Origin: Frateuria_A sp035943815 | Lineage (GTDB): Bacteria; Pseudomonadota; Gammaproteobacteria; Xanthomonadales; Rhodanobacteraceae | Assembly (NCBI RefSeq): GCF_035943815.1 | Contig: NZ_DASZBU010000010.1 | Coordinates: 62,001 to 126,000, forward strand | DNA length: 64,000 nt | Reading direction: 5' to 3' | Shown here: positions 17,802 to 26,137 of the stretch, piece by piece | Layout of the letters: each line of letters opens with the position of its first letter | How positions within the stretch are numbered: position 1 is the first letter of the stretch | Notes under the pieces: model-generated | Database searches by the model: none | Seen by the model: only the letters and a program-made list of their open reading frames with translations | Told to the model about the DNA's origin: nothing | Position numbers and translations under genes: made by a program

Positions 17802-19337
17802 TTACACCGTGAACTTGATGCCCTGCGCCAGCGGCAGCGCGTCGGAGTAGTTGATGGTGTTGGTCTGACGGCGCATGTAAACCTTCCACGCATCCGAGCC
17901 GGACTCGCGGCCGCCGCCGGTCTCTTTCTCGCCACCGAAGGCGCCGCCGATCTCGGCGCCGGAGGTACCGATGTTGACGTTGGCGATGCCGCAATCCGAA
18001 CCGGCCGCGGACAGGAACTGCTCGGCCGCGCGCAGGTTGTTGGTGAAGATCGAGGAGGACAGGCCCTGCGGCACGTCGTTCTGCATCTCGATCGCTTCGT
18101 CCAGCGTCTTGAACGGCATCACGTAGAGGATCGGCGCGAAGGTTTCGGTCTGCACCACCTCGTCGGCGTTCTTCACGCCGGTGATGATGGTCGGCAGCAC
18201 GAAGTTGCCCTTGCGGTCGGTCAGCGCCGCGCCGCCCGTGCGTACGGTGCCGCCGGCGGCCTTGGCCTTCTCGATCGCTGCCAGGTAGCCCTGCACAGCC
18301 TCGGGGCTGTTGAGCGGGCCCATCAGCGTGGTGGCGAGGGTCGGATCGCCGATCTTGCCCTCGACCTGCTTGTACGCGCCGATCAGGGTATCGAGCACAT
18401 CGTCGAAGATGGACTCGTGCACGAACAGGCGGCGGGTCGTGGTGCAGCGCTGGCCGGCGGTGCCGACGGCGCCGAACACGATGCCCGGGATGGCGAGCTT
18501 GAGGTCGGCGGTTTCGTCCAGGATGATCGCGTTGTTGCCGCCCAGCTCAAGCAGCGAGCGGCCCATGCGATGGGCGACGCGCTCGCCGACCATGCGGCCG
18601 ACCTTGGTCGAGCCGGTGAAGCTGATCAGCGGGATCCGCTTGTCGTCCACGAAAGCCTGCGAGAGTTCGGTGCTGGCGTCGTTGAACAGGAAGAAGATGT
18701 CGGGGAAGCCGCCGGCCTTCAGCGCCTCGTTGCAGATGCGCATGGTCGCCACCGCCGACAGCGGGGTCTTGGGCGAGGGCTTCCAGATGCAGATGTCGCC
18801 GCAGATCGCCGCCAGGAACGCGTTCCAGCTCCATACCGCGACGGGGAAGTTGAACGCGCTGATGATGCCGACCAGGCCAAGCGGCTGGTACTGCTCGTAC
18901 ATGCGGTGGCCGGGTCGTTCCGAGTGCATGGTGTAGCCGTGCAGCATGCGGCTCTGGCCCACCGCGAAGTCCGCGATGTCGATCATCTCCTGCACTTCGC
19001 CGTCGCCCTCGGGCTTGATCTTGCCCATCTCCAGCGCGACCAGGCTGCCCAGCGCGTCCTTGTGCCTGCGCAGCGCCTCGCCGCACAGGCGCACGGCTTC
19101 GCCGCGCTTGGGCGCCGGCGTGGTGCGCCAGACCTTGAAGGCCTCCTGCGCGTGCTTGACTATGGTCTCGTAGTCGGCCTTGCTCGAGGCGTGCACGCTG
19201 GCGATCACTTCGCCCGTGGCCGGGTTCTGCGGCTTGATCGTGCCGGCGTCGGTGGTCTTGGACCATTCGCCATTGCCGAGGTAGGTGCCGGACTGCGAGT
19301 CGCCAAGGCCTAGCGCCTTGAGGATTTCGTGGGACAT
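17802..19337 (-). CDS. ALDH7-type aldehyde dehydrogenase (alpha-aminoadipic semialdehyde dehydrogenase-like)
   Basis: A 511-aa NAD-dependent aldehyde dehydrogenase. The catalytic Cys lies in AGQRCTTTRRLFVHE and the general-base Glu in LLELGGNNA; the cofactor site shows SFTGSTKVGRMVGERV. The GQRCTTTRR sequence and the terminal GGGRESGSDAWKVYMRRQT are characteristic of the ALDH7 (antiquitin/AmaB) branch, which oxidises alpha-aminoadipate semialdehyde in lysine or pipecolate breakdown. The ATG at 19337 has AGGAG seven bases upstream. No other lysine-degradation gene is adjacent, so the pathway assignment rests on the family only. Confidence 0.9.
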   Translation of the reverse strand: MSHEILKALGLGDSQSGTYLGNGEWSKTTDAGTIKPQNPATGEVIASVHASSKADYETIVKHAQEAFKVWRTTPAPKRGEAVRLCGEALRRHKDALGSLVALEMGKIKPEGDGEVQEMIDIADFAVGQSRMLHGYTMHSERPGHRMYEQYQPLGLVGIISAFNFPVAVWSWNAFLAAICGDICIWKPSPKTPLSAVATMRICNEALKAGGFPDIFFLFNDASTELSQAFVDDKRIPLISFTGSTKVGRMVGERVAHRMGRSLLELGGNNAIILDETADLKLAIPGIVFGAVGTAGQRCTTTRRLFVHESIFDDVLDTLIGAYKQVEGKIGDPTLATTLMGPLNSPEAVQGYLAAIEKAKAAGGTVRTGGAALTDRKGNFVLPTIITGVKNADEVVQTETFAPILYVMPFKTLDEAIEMQNDVPQGLSSSIFTNNLRAAEQFLSAAGSDCGIANVNIGTSGAEIGGAFGGEKETGGGRESGSDAWKVYMRRQTNTINYSDALPLAQGIKFTV

Positions 19338-19569
19338 GGATGACTCCTTGGGGACCGGCGCCGGGGCGCCCGACTATTTGCCAAACGGACATTCTAGCAG
19401 GGGCATTCGGGTAGCCCGGCCGGACGGTTCGGGGGCAAGGCTTACCGCATCCGCCTGTTGGGCACCTTCTCCCTAAACCTAAACGGGGTGCCCGATACAG
19501 ATGGGGCGGCCGGAGCGCGATCCCCAGGTGATCGCACCCGCCCCGCATCCATGCCAAAATCCGCAGGTT

Positions 19570-19646
19570 GCCCCCGTAGCTCAGTTGGATAGAGCGTCCC
19601 CCTCCTAAGGGGAAGGTCGTACGTTCGAATCGTATCGGGGGCACCA
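19570..19646 (+). tRNA. tRNA-Arg (anticodon CCT)
   Basis: A 77-base cloverleaf including the encoded CCA: acceptor GCCCCCG/CGGGGGC, D-arm GCTCAGTTGGATAGAGC, anticodon stem TCCCC/GGGGA around loop CTCCTAA (anticodon CCT, reading AGG), T-loop TTCGAAT. It is followed by a strong intrinsic terminator about 50 bases downstream. Confidence 0.97.
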
Positions 19647-19697
19647 AAAAAGGCTGGCGCATCGCCCAGGCGTTCAGCGAAAGTGTTGAAGACGACG

Positions 19698-19728
19698 GCC
19701 GCACCGGGACGCCCGGTGCGGCTTTTTT
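19698..19728 (+). terminator. Intrinsic terminator downstream of tRNA-Arg
   Basis: Perfect 11-bp stem GCCGCACCGGG/CCCGGTGCGGC, three-base loop ACG, then six T residues: a textbook rho-independent terminator for the tRNA transcript. Confidence 0.92.
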
Positions 19729-20086
19729 CTCGGAACAACACATCGGGAACCCGGGTACGGGCTCCGAACGCCGACATCCCGACCGGTCGATATCGCGCTT
19801 TAGCAAATGAGTGCGGTGCGGCTGGGCAATACCGTGGTGGAAAACTTCGGTTTGGGCACGGCGGGGTCCGGACAGCACGAACCCCGCACACACCGCTTGG
19901 GCGGCTTCTGCCAAAAGTAAGGCGAAATGCCGCCAGCCCCGCCGTCACGCGGTTTCGGCGGCTCATGCCATTCGAACGTGGCCAGAACTCATTTGGGCCC
20001 TGCCAGGACATCCGCTTGAGGTCGGTTCAACGGCGCCACCTTGACACGAGACCAAGATCGCTCAGAGGCAGAGCGCGACGCAGACG
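19729..20086. other. Gene-poor stretch after tRNA-Arg
   Basis: About 360 bases with no frame I can support. Open frames exist on both strands but show no domain, signal peptide or ribosome binding site. Together with 20114-20258 it separates the tRNA from the receiver gene. Sequence next to a tRNA 3' end is a common integration site, but I see no integrase and no repeat of the tRNA end here. Confidence 0.6.
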
Positions 20087-20113
20087 AAAAAACGCCCGGT
20101 AGATAACCGGACG
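20087..20113 (-). terminator. Intrinsic terminator for the KaiC-like/receiver unit
   Basis: Read on the minus strand: CGTCCGGT, loop TATCT, ACCGGGCG (one G-T pair), then six T residues. It lies about 145 bases beyond the receiver stop codon, leaving a long 3' untranslated region with nothing else recognisable in it. Confidence 0.75.
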
Positions 20114-20258
20114 CCGAGCGGGCTTTTCGCGACCTGGGCAGGAGGTTCGACATAGAGGCAGAAGCGATCTTCTGGCACCCATATCCCAAACGTCGCCCTC
20201 GAAGTAATGGCGCTCGACGTACGTTCGGCCTCGCTTTGGTCCTGGTTTTAGCCAGTGA

Positions 20259-20621
20259 TTAGCTCCTGCCATCAGCCACACGGAGCGACTCAATTACCTC
20301 AACCAGCGAAGAAAGACGGTACGGCTTCGGCAAAAAGGCATTGTAACCCGGTCGCTTGGGCAGCTGACATTCCGGGATGGCCGTGGTCAGCACGATCGGA
20401 TTGCGATAGCCGCACGAGCGGATCCGCTCGATCATGGTCAACCCGTCCAGGCCGGGCATCATGAAGTCGGTAACGATCAGTTCCGGGGTTTCCTGAAGCG
20501 CAAGCTCCAGCCCCCAGGCGCCATCCGACGCCACGGTCACATGATAGCCAGCCTCTTCCAGTGCGATGGACGCCACTGCGGAGATATCGGGCTCGTCTTC
20601 AACCAACAATATGCGAAGCAT
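20259..20621 (-). CDS. Single-domain response regulator (receiver only)
   Basis: A 120-aa CheY-like receiver with no output domain. Acidic pocket VEDEPD, phospho-acceptor Asp in VTDFMMPGLDG (about residue 52), conserved Thr in VLTTAIP, and Lys in FLPKPY. Receiver-only proteins act by protein contact or phosphotransfer. Its ATG follows the KaiC-like stop codon with one base between (TGACATG on the minus strand), which suggests coupled translation, so the two products probably work together. No histidine kinase is nearby; an unlinked kinase would be needed unless the partner ATPase supplies the signal. Confidence 0.93.
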   Translation of the reverse strand: MLRILLVEDEPDISAVASIALEEAGYHVTVASDGAWGLELALQETPELIVTDFMMPGLDGLTMIERIRSCGYRNPIVLTTAIPECQLPKRPGYNAFLPKPYRLSSLVEVIESLRVADGRS

Positions 20622-20622
20622 G

Positions 20623-22041
20623 TCACTCCGATTTCCGCGGTGCGGCGACCCTGAGGTCGGGACCGAGCACAATCCCGCTCGAAGTAATGTGGAAGTCCCT
20701 AGTCCATGGATCGAAGTTGCTGTCACGCAGCTTTACGATTGAAAGTTTGCGATGCAGCGCTTCACCTTGGCGACCGGCGTTCAATAGCAACACGTTGCTC
20801 ACCATCGCCGAGATCTCATCGCCGGGCAGGTAGATTTCGTCCAACCCGCGATGGGCGATCTCAGTGGTGTACACGACGCTGGCACCGGCTGCCGTCAGCC
20901 GGGTGGTTAGCGCATTGACCAGGTAGGGCAGCCTGTTGGGATTGACCAAGCTGTCGCGCACGATCGCGAGGCCCTCGACAAGAACCCGCTTCACGTTGCG
21001 CTTCTCGGCCTCACGAATAAGCCGATCGGCAATTTCGTCGACGATCAATTCTGCCGGCGGCTGCCATATAACTTCGAGGTGACCAGCTTCCATCGGGGAA
21101 GTCAGGTCAAGTCCGACGCTACGGGCCTTCCTCTGAAGGTGGCGTGGATTCTCGTAAAAACTGATCGCCAAGCCGGGCTCCTGCTCGCTGGAGAGCGACA
21201 GGAAATGCATGCCTAGGGTCGTTTTGCCGGCACCCGTCGGACCAACGATAAGGGTGGCAGAGCCGGTTGGCAGCCCGCCACTTAGCAATCGGTCGATTTC
21301 CTTCTGGCCAATCGACATTCGCCCCGCAATGGGCTCGACTTCGGCATACGCGTCAGCCTTGGCGCGCAGGATGCTTTCCACTCGTGGGAATACGGCTATG
21401 CCTTCCTGCGTGATGTGGAACTGGTGTTTGCCGGGGACGATGGCCGCCCCGCGGTGCTTCCTTATCTGGATGGTGCGGTAAGCCTTGAACCCCTCGGTTT
21501 CATTGCAGAGTTCGATCCACCCGTCGACCATCGTATGTTCCGGCGAACTTGCATCGCGGTTCTGGTGCGTCAGCATGACGAACACGGCATTGGTCATGCC
21601 GGCGACGCCCTGCAGTGCGTGGATGAAGGCCCGGAAATCTTGCTCGGACGACAGCGACTGCGCGATGAACGTGCCGTCCAGCACCATCGCGGTTGCCTGG
21701 TGCCTCTTCAGTTCGTGCTGCACAAGCTTGAGCAGGCCGGGGAGTCCCTCCCGTTCAAGCACGCCGTAGGCGCTGACGTACTGCATCGCTCCGGGCAGGG
21801 CCTGGCCATCGAAAAAGCTCATCTGGCCGACGTAATTGAGCATCCGCGAACTGGATTCAGCCAGCAGCGTCATGTACAGCGCACGGCCCCCTGCACGAGC
21901 GTGGGCATAGCAGAACTGGTTCGCCAGGATGGTTTTGCCGGCGCCGGGAGGACCCTGAACAATGTAAGCCGACCCCCGCATGAAGCCGCCGTCGGTAATG
22001 ACATCCAGCCCTTCGACGCCTGTCGAAAATTTTTCAATCAC
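20623..22041 (-). CDS. KaiC-like double-domain RecA-superfamily ATPase
   Basis: A 472-aa protein with two RecA/KaiC domains. Domain 1 (about 1-230) has Walker A GPPGAGKT and a Walker B-like VLDGTF; domain 2 (about 235-472) has GPTGAGKT and VLVEGLAIV, where the usual Asp is Glu. By eye against cyanobacterial KaiC, the FEE catalytic motif is LAE in domain 1 and YEN in domain 2, and the Ser-Thr phosphosite region reads DEISAMVSN, keeping the Ser but replacing the Thr with Ala. The start is GTG at 22041 with GGAG six bases upstream. No kaiA or kaiB is present. Such KaiC homologues with a receiver probably form a signalling ATPase rather than a clock. Confidence 0.88.
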   Translation of the reverse strand: MIEKFSTGVEGLDVITDGGFMRGSAYIVQGPPGAGKTILANQFCYAHARAGGRALYMTLLAESSSRMLNYVGQMSFFDGQALPGAMQYVSAYGVLEREGLPGLLKLVQHELKRHQATAMVLDGTFIAQSLSSEQDFRAFIHALQGVAGMTNAVFVMLTHQNRDASSPEHTMVDGWIELCNETEGFKAYRTIQIRKHRGAAIVPGKHQFHITQEGIAVFPRVESILRAKADAYAEVEPIAGRMSIGQKEIDRLLSGGLPTGSATLIVGPTGAGKTTLGMHFLSLSSEQEPGLAISFYENPRHLQRKARSVGLDLTSPMEAGHLEVIWQPPAELIVDEIADRLIREAEKRNVKRVLVEGLAIVRDSLVNPNRLPYLVNALTTRLTAAGASVVYTTEIAHRGLDEIYLPGDEISAMVSNVLLLNAGRQGEALHRKLSIVKLRDSNFDPWTRDFHITSSGIVLGPDLRVAAPRKSE

Positions 22042-22481
22042 CTTTCGCTCCAGGTTGAAGCCGAATCAAGAGACTTGCGTTATCCGGACATCCAACCGTA
22101 CATGCAAGCGACGAACACGATCAAACTCAAGCAGGGCGGCGGATCTGAGCTAAGAGGACGCACAGTCGCTTCGACGGGCCGCCTGGTCGTGGTGGGGCTC
22201 AAGCAGATCAAACGTGGCAATCGGTCATGTGTGATACCCGTCGCACATTTGTGCGGGGCGCGTCTGGTGCTGACTTGCATATCGCCGATGGCAGCGGCGG
22301 CTAGCGCAGCCCACCGCGCTGTGAGGCAGCCGAGGACTCCTCCATGGGCTGGTGGTCGCCGAGCTTCAGCGCCGTGGCGTGCGGTCGGGGCACTCTGCAG
22401 CCTGCGACGGTTGCAGGCCATACAGACACCCCGTGCACCTGCGTTGCTCGACACTCCGCTCTCAGTAACTGCGGCCAAACC
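22042..22481. other. Divergent intergenic region between KaiC-like gene and glgX
   Basis: About 440 bases. I see no supported gene, no tRNA and no copy of the starch-locus palindrome. It should hold the promoters of both flanking genes, but no hexamer pair is convincing. An in-frame extension of glgX to 22344 has no family similarity. Confidence 0.6.
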
Positions 22482-24602
22482 ATGAGCAATCCAGCCAAAG
22501 CAACCGTCCTGCAAGTCCAGGAGGGCCGGCCGTTCCCGCGCGGTTCCTTCTACGATGGCAGCGGCGCCAACTTCGCCTTGTTTTCGGCGAACGCCACCCG
22601 TGTCGAACTGTGTCTGTTCGACGACAACGGCGTTGAGACCCGGGTTGATCTGCCCGAATACACCGATGAGATCTGGCACGGTTACGTGCCGGACGTGCGG
22701 CCTGGCCAGCAGTACGGTTACCGCGTACATGGCCCCTACATCCCCGCCGAAGGGCACCGGTTCAACCCGAACAAGCTCTTGATCGACCCCTATGCGCGCG
22801 AGTTGACCGGCGCACTGGTATGGTGCGACGAACTCTACGGATACACCGTCGGGCATCCGGACCAGGACCTCAGCTACGACGAGCGCGACAGCGCGCCGTT
22901 CGTACCCAAGGCAGTGGTGGTCAGCGAAGACTACGATTGGGCCGGCGACGAACGGCCGATGGTCCCGTGGGACGAAACGGTGGTGATGGAGGCGCACGTG
23001 CGCGGCTACACGATGCGCCATCCGCAGGTTCCGGAAGATCTGCGTGGCACCTGCGCCGGGCTGGCGATGCCCGCGGTGCTGGAGCACATCCGTTCGCTCG
23101 GCGTCACCAGCATCGAGCTGCTGCCCATACACGCCTACCTCGATGACCGCCACTTGCTGGAGGCCGGCCGCCGGAACTACTGGGGCTACAACACCATCGC
23201 GTTCTTCGCGGTCCAGCGCCGCTACCTTTCCAGCAACCATCGAGATGAATTCCGCGAGCTGGTGCGGGCCGCCCATGGCAAGGGCCTCGAGATCCTGCTG
23301 GACGTGGTCTACAACCACACGGCCGAGGGTAGCGAGCTGGGGCCAACGCTGTCGCTGCGCGGCATCGACAACGTGTCGTACTACAGGCTGGCGGAAAACC
23401 CGCGTTACTACATCAACGACACCGGCACCGGAAATACGCTCAACGTCAGCAGTCCCCGGGTCATCCAGCTGGTGATGGATTCACTGCGCTACTGGGTGAC
23501 AGAGATGCACGTCGATGGCTTCCGCTTCGACCTGGCGACCATCCTCGGGCGGGAGCCGACGGGCTTCGAGCAGCGCGGCGGCATCCTCGACGCGGTAACT
23601 CAGGACCCTACGCTTGCCAGCGTCAAGATGATCGCCGAACCGTGGGACTGCGGCCCGGGCGGCTATCAGGTTGGGCATTTTCCGCCCGGCTGGGCCGAGT
23701 GGAACGACCGCTTCCGTGACGATGTTCGCGCGTTCTGGAAGGGCGACGAGGGCAAGCTGGCCGACTTCGCCAAGCGCCTGACCGGGTCCGCCGAACTTTT
23801 CGACAAGCGCGGCCGCCGGCCCTGGGCCAGCGTCAACTTCATTACCGCGCACGACGGGTTTACGCTCAACGATCTGGTCAGCTACAACGGTAAGCACAAC
23901 CAGGCCAACGGCGAAGACAACCGGGATGGTTCGGACAACAACCATTCGTGGAACTGTGGCGCGGAAGGCGAGACGGACGATCCCGGCGTGCAGGATCTTC
24001 GCGAGCAACAGATGCGCAACCTGCTGGCCACGCTGTTCCTGTCCAAGGGCACGCCGATGATGCTGGCGGGCGACGAGCGCGCGCAGACCCAGCACGGCAA
24101 CAACAACACTTACGGGCAGGACAGCGAGATCGCGTGGATCGACTGGCAACGCGATCCCACCGAAGGCCGCCTGGCGGAGTTCGTCCGCGAGCTCACCACT
24201 CTGCGCCGGCGCTTTCCCCTGTTACGCCGCAATCGTTTCTTGAACGGCCGCTTCGACGAATCAACGGGCATACGCGACATCGTCTGGCTCGCGCCGGATG
24301 GGAGTGAAGCGAACAGCGCCCAGTGGACTGATCCTGGCGCGCGCTCGATTGCCGCGCTGGTGGATGGCCGAGCCCAGCGTACCGGTGTCAGCCGGCCTGG
24401 CGAGGACGCCACCATGCTTCTGGTCATCAACGGCTGGTCCGAGGGTGTCGAATTCTCGCTGCCCAAAGCCGATCCCTCCACCGTCTGGGTGGTGGCGTTG
24501 TCCACCGCGTCCACGATGGATCCCGGCGTAGAGGCAGGTGGCGGCAGCCAGTTCATCTGCCCGCCGCGCTCGCTCGTGGTCATGACGCCGGCCACGGTTT
24601 GA
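22482..24602 (+). CDS. glgX: Glycogen debranching enzyme GlgX (GH13 isoamylase type)
   Basis: A 706-aa cytoplasmic enzyme that hydrolyses alpha-1,6 branches of phosphorylase-limit glycogen. It has an N-terminal CBM48-like domain (GSFYDGSGANFALFSANA), then the GH13 barrel with the four regions DVVYNHT, DGFRFDLAT (nucleophile Asp), IAEPWD (acid/base Glu) and TAHDGFT, and the glgX-type AEGSELGPTLSLRGIDN. No signal peptide. The ATG at 22482 was chosen because the CBM48 domain starts soon after; its ribosome binding site is weak. No other glycogen gene is adjacent, and the starch-locus operator is absent upstream, so it is probably not part of that regulon. Confidence 0.93.
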   Translation: MSNPAKATVLQVQEGRPFPRGSFYDGSGANFALFSANATRVELCLFDDNGVETRVDLPEYTDEIWHGYVPDVRPGQQYGYRVHGPYIPAEGHRFNPNKLLIDPYARELTGALVWCDELYGYTVGHPDQDLSYDERDSAPFVPKAVVVSEDYDWAGDERPMVPWDETVVMEAHVRGYTMRHPQVPEDLRGTCAGLAMPAVLEHIRSLGVTSIELLPIHAYLDDRHLLEAGRRNYWGYNTIAFFAVQRRYLSSNHRDEFRELVRAAHGKGLEILLDVVYNHTAEGSELGPTLSLRGIDNVSYYRLAENPRYYINDTGTGNTLNVSSPRVIQLVMDSLRYWVTEMHVDGFRFDLATILGREPTGFEQRGGILDAVTQDPTLASVKMIAEPWDCGPGGYQVGHFPPGWAEWNDRFRDDVRAFWKGDEGKLADFAKRLTGSAELFDKRGRRPWASVNFITAHDGFTLNDLVSYNGKHNQANGEDNRDGSDNNHSWNCGAEGETDDPGVQDLREQQMRNLLATLFLSKGTPMMLAGDERAQTQHGNNNTYGQDSEIAWIDWQRDPTEGRLAEFVRELTTLRRRFPLLRRNRFLNGRFDESTGIRDIVWLAPDGSEANSAQWTDPGARSIAALVDGRAQRTGVSRPGEDATMLLVINGWSEGVEFSLPKADPSTVWVVALSTASTMDPGVEAGGGSQFICPPRSLVVMTPATV

Positions 24603-24841
24603 TTCCAGGTCTGAGTTTCCCCATCCGTTCGCGTGAGATATTCAGGCTGATGGCGGATGGCCGCTCTTGGCCGGAAACATGCAGCGGGCGACTTCGCAAC
24701 CGGCCTTGAGGAAACTCGCGAACCGAGCGTTGCGCCGGCTGGTGACATGGCGACTCCCCACCCATCCTTTTATCCGGTGCACACTGCCATTGCCTACCGG
24801 AAGCCGGTGCTAGACGTACTGCTCATCCTTTCCCACGCCAA

Positions 24842-26089
24842 ATGCGAGCCCTCATGCGTCATGCCGTCCGATTCGCTCTTGCCGCTCTGGCCACCCTTGC
24901 CTTTCCTGTCAGCGTAGGGGCCACCGCGTCCCCGGCCGCCCTGAGCAAGGTGATCGAGACCTTTGTCCAATCCCACGCATTTAGCGGTGAGATCCTGCTT
25001 ACCGATCACGGCGGCATTGTTTTCCAGCGGGCCTATGGCCTGGCCGATCGGCATCCAAAGCGCCCGATCAGCACCGACACTCGGTTCCAGGTGGGGTCGA
25101 TATCCAAGTGGTTTACTACCTTGGCGGCTTTGCGGCTAGCTGATCAAGGACGTCTTGATCTTGCTGCCCCCATAAGCCGTGACTTGCCTGGGTATCCGGC
25201 CCAAGTCGGTGATCATGTCGACCTCGTGCAGTTGCTCTCGAACATGAGTGGCATCAAGGACCGCTTGTCCACCGAGTACATCAATAGGCCTGAAGTAGCA
25301 GCGGAAGCGCTGACCGCGCGTCAGGCGGTCGACCGCTATGCGCTGGGACCTTTGGTGTCCAGGCCCGGAACCCGCTTCGACTACGCCCACACGAACTGGT
25401 TGCTGGTCCAAGCGATCCTCGAGCAGGCCTCCGGCAAGCCTCTGGAGACTCTGATCAGAGAGACCGTGCTCGCACCCGCCCATCTGACAGACACTGGCAT
25501 CACCCATGGCGACTTCAGGGATACCCCGCATCATGCGGTTGCCTACGCATCAGCGGTGGCGGACGCGCCAGAGGAGGTCCATGTGATCCCGGCCTATCTC
25601 ATTCCGACGGGCACCATCTACAGCACCGCGGCGGATATGTCCCGTCTGGCTCACCTCGTGTACGAAACCTCATGGCTCTCGCAAGCCAGCATGAAGGCAT
25701 TGATGACAGTTCATGACCCGGACGAACACTATGCGATCGGCGGGCGCGTCCTGCAGCAGCATCTGGACGGACGGCCGGTCAGGCTCGCCTGGGAGATGGG
25801 CTCGATGGGCGGATTCAAGGCTCTCCTGGCGCACGCGGTTCATGACGATCGCACGCTGGTGCTACTCAACAATACCAATCTCGACGAAGACGAACTTTCG
25901 CGCTTCGCCGAATCCATCCTTAAGGCATGGTACGGCGCTGCGCCGCCGGAAAAGGACGCCAATGTTCCGCTGCACCTGACGACACCCGTTGGCCTCGGGG
26001 TGCCCGACGAAGCTCCCAGCTTGGAACGGAGAAAAAAAGCCGGGCCCCCCAGGGAGCCCGGCTTGGTATGGCACCAGCAAGCTAGCTGA
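24842..26089 (+). CDS. Exported serine hydrolase, beta-lactamase family, atypical motifs
   Basis: A 415-aa protein with a signal peptide (AVRFALAALATLAFPVSVGA) and a class C-type serine hydrolase fold. The SxxK nucleophile is SISK in FQVGSISKWFTTLAAL. The second motif reads YAH in FDYAHTNWLL where YxN is usual, and the third region reads EMGSMGGF in place of HTG, so catalysis or substrate may differ from typical members. The last 20 residues are encoded across a hairpin that looks like the terminator of the convergent MFS gene, so the natural end may once have been earlier. Substrate unknown. No link to the neighbouring glgX is evident. Confidence 0.82.
   Translation: MRALMRHAVRFALAALATLAFPVSVGATASPAALSKVIETFVQSHAFSGEILLTDHGGIVFQRAYGLADRHPKRPISTDTRFQVGSISKWFTTLAALRLADQGRLDLAAPISRDLPGYPAQVGDHVDLVQLLSNMSGIKDRLSTEYINRPEVAAEALTARQAVDRYALGPLVSRPGTRFDYAHTNWLLVQAILEQASGKPLETLIRETVLAPAHLTDTGITHGDFRDTPHHAVAYASAVADAPEEVHVIPAYLIPTGTIYSTAADMSRLAHLVYETSWLSQASMKALMTVHDPDEHYAIGGRVLQQHLDGRPVRLAWEMGSMGGFKALLAHAVHDDRTLVLLNNTNLDEDELSRFAESILKAWYGAAPPEKDANVPLHLTTPVGLGVPDEAPSLERRKKAGPPREPGLVWHQQAS
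26031..26064 (-). terminator. Intrinsic terminator of the sugar-porter gene, inside the end of the convergent hydrolase gene
   Basis: Read on the minus strand: AAGCCGGGC, a ten-base loop, GCCCGGCTT, then a run of T. It lies about 75 bases past the MFS stop at 26138 and overlaps the final codons of the plus-strand hydrolase. Confidence 0.8.
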
Positions 26090-26137
26090 GCACCCAAGGG
26101 CGCATCGCCGGCCTTTTTCGTTGCGAGGCAGCAAGGC

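Noticed and set aside
19683..20102. Plus-strand open frame of about 140 codons after tRNA-Arg
   Set aside because: It starts inside the tRNA terminator region, has no domain or ribosome binding site and an Arg-rich composition typical of chance frames in GC-rich DNA.
20623..22041. Circadian clock system
   Set aside because: KaiA and KaiB are absent from the window and the Thr of the phosphosite is Ala, so a true clock is not supported.
22482..24602. glgX as a member of the starch-locus regulon
   Set aside because: No copy of the 14-bp palindrome lies in the 440 bases upstream, and a serine hydrolase gene separates it from the locus.
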